A DNA stretch of 64,000 nucleotides from Cliona cf. orientalis. Lineage: Eukaryota > Porifera > Demospongiae > Clionaida > Clionaidae. The position numbers were made by a program, and so were the translations under genes. The stretch spans positions 8,926,006-8,990,005 of the forward strand of contig OZ005693.1 of assembly GCA_963930775.1 (NCBI GenBank), given 5' to 3'. The first letter of the stretch is position 1. Every line of letters begins with the position of its first letter. Of this stretch, positions 56,691 through 64,000 are shown piece after piece. The notes under the pieces were generated by a model. That model was given only the letters and a program-made list of their open reading frames with translations, did not search any database and was not told where the DNA came from.

Positions 56691-59600
56691 ATGGCACATT
56701 TGTGGTTTTGCAACGGATTCTTACTCTCACTGATATTCGTAGCTGCTGGACAGTACCTTGGACCGTACAAGGAGATCTATCCCTATATAGACATCACCAG
56801 AGACCAGCAGAGCTGTGTGCCAGATCCTACAGCTGGTGCTAATGGAACCTGCCCTCTCTACATTGCTCTGATGATGTCTTTTGGAGGTGATTTTGTGAGC
56901 AGTGGAGTTATTCCAGGAGTGCAGCTGGCCATTAACCAGATCAACAGTGATCCATCCATACTGCCTGGATACACACTGCACTACACACTCCTCGACTCAC
57001 AGGTACTGTAGTATCATCCCTCTAGATCTATTTGTTGTACTTATGATAATGTAGCTAGTCGCTGAGAATGTTATTATAGTTATAGAGTCTAATCTCCACT
57101 TATGATAGCTAATTATCTTGCCAGGCCCACTGTTATAGGGTTGTAATGCATGATAATATTATAATTTCAGATGGTCAGTTGAATAATTGATAATTGCATA
57201 TTTATTGATTACATCGTTTGAGGTTATGAGATTTCCTGGGGGGGGGGGGGGGGGGGGGGGTGCAGGTTAGAGATGCTACAAGTATTGATCAAATTTCTCT
57301 GAGGCAACTAGCTAGCCAGCTTCTAATGATTTCATTTTTGGGAGGAATTATCACACACAACTACTTATCCTCAGGGGACTCGATTAGCTAATTGTAAAAC
57401 ATCTAGAATATTAAAATGCACATGTCAATAATAAGCCTTATCATTCGGCTGAATCAGCATAATTTGGTACACCATGGTAGCTATTAGAGCTACCTGCAGG
57501 AAGAAGCTTCAGCAGACCGTAAATGAACTCAAGTATGAAGTACTTTATGCATGAGAGGTTAGACTGAATTAAGAGGTTAATAGAACCGGTAGCTATCTAG
57601 CAGAAGAAAGGTTTTAGGAAGGAATCGTAAAGTATACTTACTGCAGAAGTTATACTTCTAGGACCAAGTTATTGTTACTTAATTAGGGTGCATGAGCTGC
57701 ATGCATTGGTTGACTTGTACATATCTTGTTGGCCCATCAGCCCCTCTGTTAGTGGCAATTTGCCCCCAAACACTTCGGTTGCTAGGTGATGGCCAACAAA
57801 ATTAGTAGTTATGAATGCATTAACAAAGCTGTAGTTTTACGTCCCTTCAAAGCTTGATGCCGGCATGTCAGACTTCATGGTTGTACAACACCTTGTACTG
57901 GTACAACGCTTGCATAATGAGCCATGAAGCCAATCATACAGGTGTATTATGTGTAGCAGAGTGAAGGTGTGCATGCATGGCTTTGTGGCTATACTTCTAG
58001 TGAGCTAACCACATCAGTATTTATGCCCACACCATAACCATAGATAGGCTATAGTTTTACTCTACCACTATAATTATATTGTGTATGAGTTTATCTGCAT
58101 ACTGCATACCCCTTGATGGAAATTATATAATTAGGAAGTCTATAGTTTATGACATAATTATTTGGGTTACAGTCAGGCTGAGAGTTATGTTGAGGTGAGA
58201 TTTTAAAGGTAATATAATTGTTTACACGATATTGATGGAAAAATGGTTTTATTGTGAAACCACCCAATGTAAATTGAAATCCATGCAGAGATGTAGTACG
58301 TGTCACTATAGAACTTTGTCCCAAAATTATTAATAGTTAACTACACTTTGTGATTCTTAGTTGTTTTTTGTTTTTCTTTAAAGTTAACGTAATTATCACT
58401 AAAAACATTGCCGTAGCATTAAATCTAGCAACAGCTGTAAACAAAAATACCATATTTATGCGAATAAAACGCAAGAAAATTCGCGTTCTTGAACTTTTCA
58501 TAATATTATCTTAATGGAGCATGTGACAACCTTTACCGGAAAATTGTGCAAAAGTTAAAATTGCAATTTTTTAGCTTGCGTTCCATCAGAATAAACATGG
58601 TAATAATCAAGTACGAGTATAGGAATTGAGATTATCATGTGTACATAATAATATTGAAGCTGGAATGTAATAAGCTAGTCAGATAAAATGTACTAATTAG
58701 CTATTAGCTAGCTATATAATATAACACGCTCGGAATAACAAAAACATTATGGTAACTTTATCCCATCTTAGGTTACCAGAGTTAAACTTGTGAAGATGCA
58801 TGCATGGTCACGAGTTGTGATCACCAACACATTACTATTGTGGAATGTACATTAAAAGTATTCTCACTTAACATACCTGCACGAAGGGCCTATAGCTGAG
58901 CAGAGCTTGCCACATAATAATTAATAGTACATGCAGATATTACAGCATGCATACAGTTGTTTTGACTAGCTACCCAGCATGAAGACATGCATGATGATGA
59001 ATACCTGACACTAACTGAGATGATTGGTGTATTACCCGGAAACACTGCAGAGGCTTTGTTTTTGTATGGTAATGTAATAGCAATTCGCTCTCTATCACAC
59101 AATAATATTATATTAAGTATGTCTCATATTATCATAATATTATTTCTTCTAATTACTTAACACCTTTGCCCAAAAGGTTTCTAATTAGGAAAATTCATCA
59201 TGCACATGTATTATGGTACTAGTAATAGGATGCTATGAAATGGCAATTTCAGATTTACCATCTATAGTAGAGCCTGGGCCTTAAGAGAATACTAAAGATA
59301 ATCATGGCATTGAATCGCCTCTCTATTGCTCCTTTTTTAATTTGCTGGCTGGGTGATCCAGTCAGATAACTTATGGAAGGATGAGGAAATTCAGATCATT
59401 AATTAAGCAATGCACAGAGCATTATAATTTCATGTAAAGGAAACTTTTCAGTTTATATAAATTATAAGTCATGCACGGATCACAGAATCCTTTATTCATG
59501 CCATGGCAAGGAAAAGCTTTTAGTTGTACAGAATCCTTACAATCAATGGCTAGCTTTGATGAGTTGTTTATGAATCCTCCTGCCTGTTGCATGATCACAC

Positions 59601-62600
59601 TGAATATGGCTACTGGTCTGGTAGGTATACCTTCCAGTGCAGAAGGAAGCCTTCATGGCATGTTCAACTTGTGCTGTTTATATCACACCCCTAGACCACA
59701 TGTAGATGTTGGGAATACAACCTTGCTTAGATCATCAGCATAATAATAATTATTATGCATCATTAGTGTACCTAATTATAACATAGCAGTGCATGGTTTA
59801 CCACTGCCAAGGGCACTATGTCAACCACTTGAGGTTACCGTCACTTCCTTGTGGTTTACTTTATGCAATCCTGAATCCATACATTATTGTGTACATATAA
59901 TTATGCATTGTACAATACTGCAATACTGAAGGCTCATTGCTTTTATATAGCAATTATAGGTCTTGCCAAATGCATGAAAAGTCATGCATTGATGTTGTTT
60001 ATTTGCACTCTCTGACCTTATGTTGCCCTTGTATCTACTTTGACCGAAATTAATTACATAATACTGTTTAATTTTTGTGTACTATTGTAACATAAGTACC
60101 ATCACAGTTCTAGATCTTCTAACAAATTTGGCATCTCTAATAAGATAATTATCAAAGGGTTCCTGAGAACCAGAGTGGGGGGAGGTCTATAGGGGGATGA
60201 TATGCAGTTGCCATCATCTTTTAGAATGAATACAATATCAGATTACATTATGTAATTTTAGGGGGGAAATTTTGAATAGCTGATGGTGTGTGATCATAGA
60301 ATTAGCAGACTAAAGCACAGACAGCCTGGTTGATACTCCCATAGCTCAGTGTAATATGAAACAAAAAGGGTCCAAAACTTCTCAGCCCAAATAAGACTGA
60401 ACCAAGATAGTTATATCTACTTCATTTTCACCTGATTTGCTTTCCAGACATTCCAAGGAAGTCTTGTGCTGGTGGCATAGTGATATTTGGACCGTTTAAC
60501 TAGGCACGGTCCCAACCTCTCACCTTGGTTTATTTATAAACTGACTCCATTGTCAGTATATTCAGATCTTTGTTAGGATCGTTTTTGTAATAGTCCAAAT
60601 ATGCATGCTTTCTCAGTGCATTTGGTTGCTAGGTTCATTGAATACCATAACTGTCATTGGTATCCTGCATTTTATGCGTGCATGCTCAGAATGGCACACG
60701 CCACATGCAATACCCGGTAATAACCATACCTAGTACATTATAATAATAATAATATGATACATGTATCTTGTCTTCATATGCATGATACAGTGTGACAGGA
60801 CTACTGCTCTCCAAGCCGTTCACACAGAGCTGCTTCAACCTCCTACTAAGATTGGCATCATTGGGTCTGGGTGCTCTGTGGCTACTGAACCATCGGCCGA
60901 GGTCTCTCGCTACTACAACCTAACACAAGTGAGTCATAGTGGTCCATCTGTAGAAATTTGGTAGCAGTTACCATAGCAACATAATCTTCAACCCCAAACT
61001 GTGGGATAGTTAGAGGTGATAGAGGGTCATTAGTATGTTAACGGGTCAGTAGTGACTGCTACCCAAATAGTTAGATGTTGGTTTCGCAATTATACTCGCG
61101 GCTTCACCGCTTCGTAGAATATGCGAAACCAACATCTATCTATCATATAAATTCTTGAAAGATAATGAAAGAGTAGAGTGTGTGTGTGTGTAGCAGTAAC
61201 CTGTGAAATAAGGTGTTATAATAACTGTCATAATTACCAAAAAAAAGCTTTCGGTTCCTCTTGCAACGTGATCTGGGACATTAGTACGTACGTTAACTGT
61301 TACTGTTTTTATTGTGGACTGACATGCAAAGAACTTTCTGAGTACGTAAGCATGATACTACTCATTCGTGAAAACCATACCTATTTTATGTGGTGACCAC
61401 ACCCTGTTTTGATCTTGTGCGCATTGGATCAATCAAGTAAACAAGAACAATGAGATGATCCTTTTGTAGTGTTATAAAGATGTGGTCTATAAAGTTGCAT
61501 GAAGTACCACAATCATTTATTCAAATAGAAGCCGTATCCTGATTTGTAGCCGCCCTTGAATAGTAGCCGTACATGGGGCTGTACATGGAGCTCTTGAAAA
61601 GAAATAGTAGCTGCCCTCGAATAGTAGCTGCATGCACGAGCGAACACAATTAAGTGGGCGTGGCCACAATAGCAAGCCATGAATGATCTTTAGTTTGAGG
61701 CAAAAATATGGCGGAAAACTGTCCTTGGCTTGATTTTGCTGCTTATTATTTTATCAATCATCTATGTCGAATATATTTATCCGGAAAAACAAGTCTATTG
61801 TGTCAATATCACCAAGAGTTATCACTCCAAATCAATAATATTATTAGTAGCCACACTCCAGCAAGGCTGAAAATAATAGTAGCCGTGGCTAGTATAATTA
61901 TTATAGTCGAATAAATATAGCATAATGGAGTACAGATAATATAAACACGTTCCCAGAGTTTCAATGTTGCAGATTAAAGCACTTTTCAGTGTTTTACATT
62001 GACTACTGCATTCAAATGGACTCATGGCTATAATAAAAACTATAATAATACTATACAGCTATCCTGCACTTCGGCGTCAAGTGAACTGACAGATCGAACA
62101 CGGTTCATGTACCACTTTGGAGTACTGGGTACCGAATCCACTCTAGCGTATGGTTTCTACAGCATCATTCGCCACTATGAATGGAGGAGAGTGGCCATAC
62201 TGCTACAAGATGAGAATCTATTCACTGTAGTACGTCACATGGTTCATAATAATCATAGTATAATAATGCATGCATTGTATGTCAGGGGTTTTGGGGAGTA
62301 CAATTTTGCTGTATAATGTCGTCAAGTTGTAGTCAAGACGGTTCCCAATAATTAGCCTCATCCCCATGGCATGCATCCTCCCAGATTTTCAGTGTTACAT
62401 GAGATTGGGAACAAGGCTATTTCAATGGATAATATAGACTTTTTGGGAAGTGGAGTTGTAATTGTTAATTTGGCCTTAGGCAAGATACTCAGTTTACAAA
62501 CTGTTACAGTAGCTACTTATACGTCTGATATTACAGACTATTGTTCGTCTTATGGAGCTCCTGGAAGCAGATGGAGTGGAAGTTGATGAGAGGAGGTTTA

Positions 62601-63815
62601 AGTCTTCAGCGGGCATTGATGGACTCTCAGAACCATTTGTATGTATATCTCCTATTAAATTCTGACTATTATGATTTCTATTTTCAGGATCCTGAGTACA
62701 GGATACACATAGTTGCTATGTATTCAAACCACGCAAGACAGCTTATGTGCAGGGTATGCTATACATACACAGGAGTACATTACACTAACACTGTTATTAT
62801 CATACATTGTGTAGAAATATTTATGTCATCCTATATACCTTTTCCTATATGTGTACATGTAGGCTTACGAGCAAGGAATATTTTACCCCCGTAATCTGTT
62901 TCTGTTCTATGGCTGGTACTCGGACAACTGGTGGGTTGGTAGTGACAGTGAGGGTCTGTCGTGTACTCAGGAGCAGAGAGAAAGAGTGGTCAGCTCTGGG
63001 TTGGCTATAGTCAATGATGAAGCTTTATCGAATTGCTCTAAGAATATCGACACTGGAATTGTGAGATATTATTAGTATGCCAAATTTAAGAGAGTGTAAA
63101 ATTATACTATATATAGTAACTCTAACATCCCTATTAAGACTTAGTACTTAACATGCATGGTAAACACACTCATGACCCAATAATAATATTATAGCCACGC
63201 ATGGAGACATCAATTCCAAAAGGGATACTTTTGCAACATCCTATATTGCTAATGATAATGTATCCCTTTTCTGGTTTGATACATTTGCAGGATGGATATA
63301 CATTTGAAAAAGCGGTTGAAGAGCTGTTTGACAGCTCTTCAGTCATAAACACAAGTACATCCTCTGTACATATCTACTCTCAAAATTGCTACGATGCAAC
63401 ATGGATATTAGCAATGGCTCTCAACGAAAGTATTACCAGTGAGCATTAAATAATATTATTACTGTACTTTTCCTAAAAATTCGGCCCTTCTAATCATTTG
63501 GTGCTCTTTACCGAATGGAATGTTCTTTCATGCCAAATTGTGGAAGAGATACAGTGATGATGGTATTGTAATACCCCATTTAGAACTAGATTTTTATGCA
63601 TGGAAGTAGCTACCAGCGCCCAATGTATCCATGCATGGCCTACTATTAATTTTAACCATGCAGATATCAAGAGCAGTACGAGTCTGCAGCAGGAGTTAAC
63701 AGAATTCAATAACGGTCAGGATTTCAACGGGCTTGAGCACTTTTCATATAACAACAGCGGATTTGTTGATCTTCTCTTCGGCCACCTTGAGAATACTGAC
63801 TTTGATGGAATATCA
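56691..63815 (+). CDS. GABA-B-like class C receptor, N-terminal part (runs off window)
   Basis: The first eight exons are 56691-57002, 60791-60928, 62059 to about 62229, 62537-62638, 62688-62753, 62863-63060, 63291-63438 and 63664-63815. They encode a signal peptide (GFLLSLIFVAAG) and most of a Venus-flytrap ligand-binding domain. Family marks are GVQLAINQIN, GSGCS, LSCTSASSELTDR, YEWRRVAILLQ, FYGWYSDNWW and YDATWILAMALN, which parallel metabotropic GABA-B receptors. Residues that bind GABA cannot be judged by eye, so the ligand is unknown. The seven-helix part should lie to the right of the window. Exon 3 could end at 62226 or 62229. Intron 1 (about 3.8 kb) is far longer than others here. 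Confidence 0.85.
57003..60790. other. Large intron 1 of the GABA-B-like gene
   Basis: 3.8 kb without a supported gene. It contains a 23-base G run (57238-57260) and a stretch (about 57690-57800) resembling the fold-back repeat at 19540-19660. It also contains a MITE-like palindrome (58448-58602: TACCATATTTATGCGAATAA ... TTCCATCAGAATAAACATGG). Confidence 0.55.
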
Positions 63816-64000
63816 GTGAGTAACTCACTCCAATCCTAATTATAAGCCCTAATTAAACTGGCTTAAAGCCCATTTCAACCCCCCTCCTATATATTATAAC
63901 TTACTTATCAGGGCACAAGTAATACATACAAAAAGTCCTTTTTACATGCCCTAGGGTCCCGGCTCCTCCACTCAATGTCACACCATACATAATATTCTTT

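Overview
The window looks like nuclear DNA of a sponge, most likely a demosponge of the Amphimedon type. This is inferred from the kind of sequence, not from a database search. The DNA is AT-rich and the genes have many short GT-AG introns. The endosomal tether EEA1 and a GABA-B-like receptor are animal genes, while the secreted amylase resembles fungal and protist enzymes. Most non-coding space is packed with small terminal-inverted-repeat (TIR) elements.

Layout. 1-10020: no convincing host gene. It holds a 1.2-kb TIR element and a 6.8-kb TIR element; the larger one contains a nested TIR element and about eight tandem copies of a unit of roughly 0.4 kb. 10021-22561: first copy (A) of a duplicated block. 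It has an amylase relic (-), a complete 10-exon gene for an Ig/FN3/sushi multi-pass membrane protein (-), and the truncated 5' end of a kinase gene (+). A 5.5-kb transposon insertion separates the last two. 22640-30340: second copy (B) of the same block, where the membrane-protein gene carries a frameshift and the kinase gene is intact. 30216-35596: two intronless paralogous genes for kinase + coiled coil + kelch proteins (+). 36071-39966: a 7-exon secreted alpha-amylase gene (-) with a tRNA-Phe(GAA) in one intron. 40192-56291: a 41-exon EEA1 gene (-), reconstructed in frame to 1549 residues, including a 20-nt microexon in the FYVE finger. 56691 to the right edge: the first eight exons of a GABA-B-like class C receptor (+), head to head with EEA1.

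How the genes relate. The membrane-protein gene and the kinase-kelch gene are divergently paired, with 346 bp between start codons in copy B, and the pair was duplicated as a unit. That suggests a receptor plus cytoplasmic kinase module; the functional link is inference. Copies A and B also act as 'empty sites' for each other, so several insertions can be read directly with their target duplications.

Exon boundaries were placed by eye, using GT/AG sites, reading-frame continuity and paralogue comparison.
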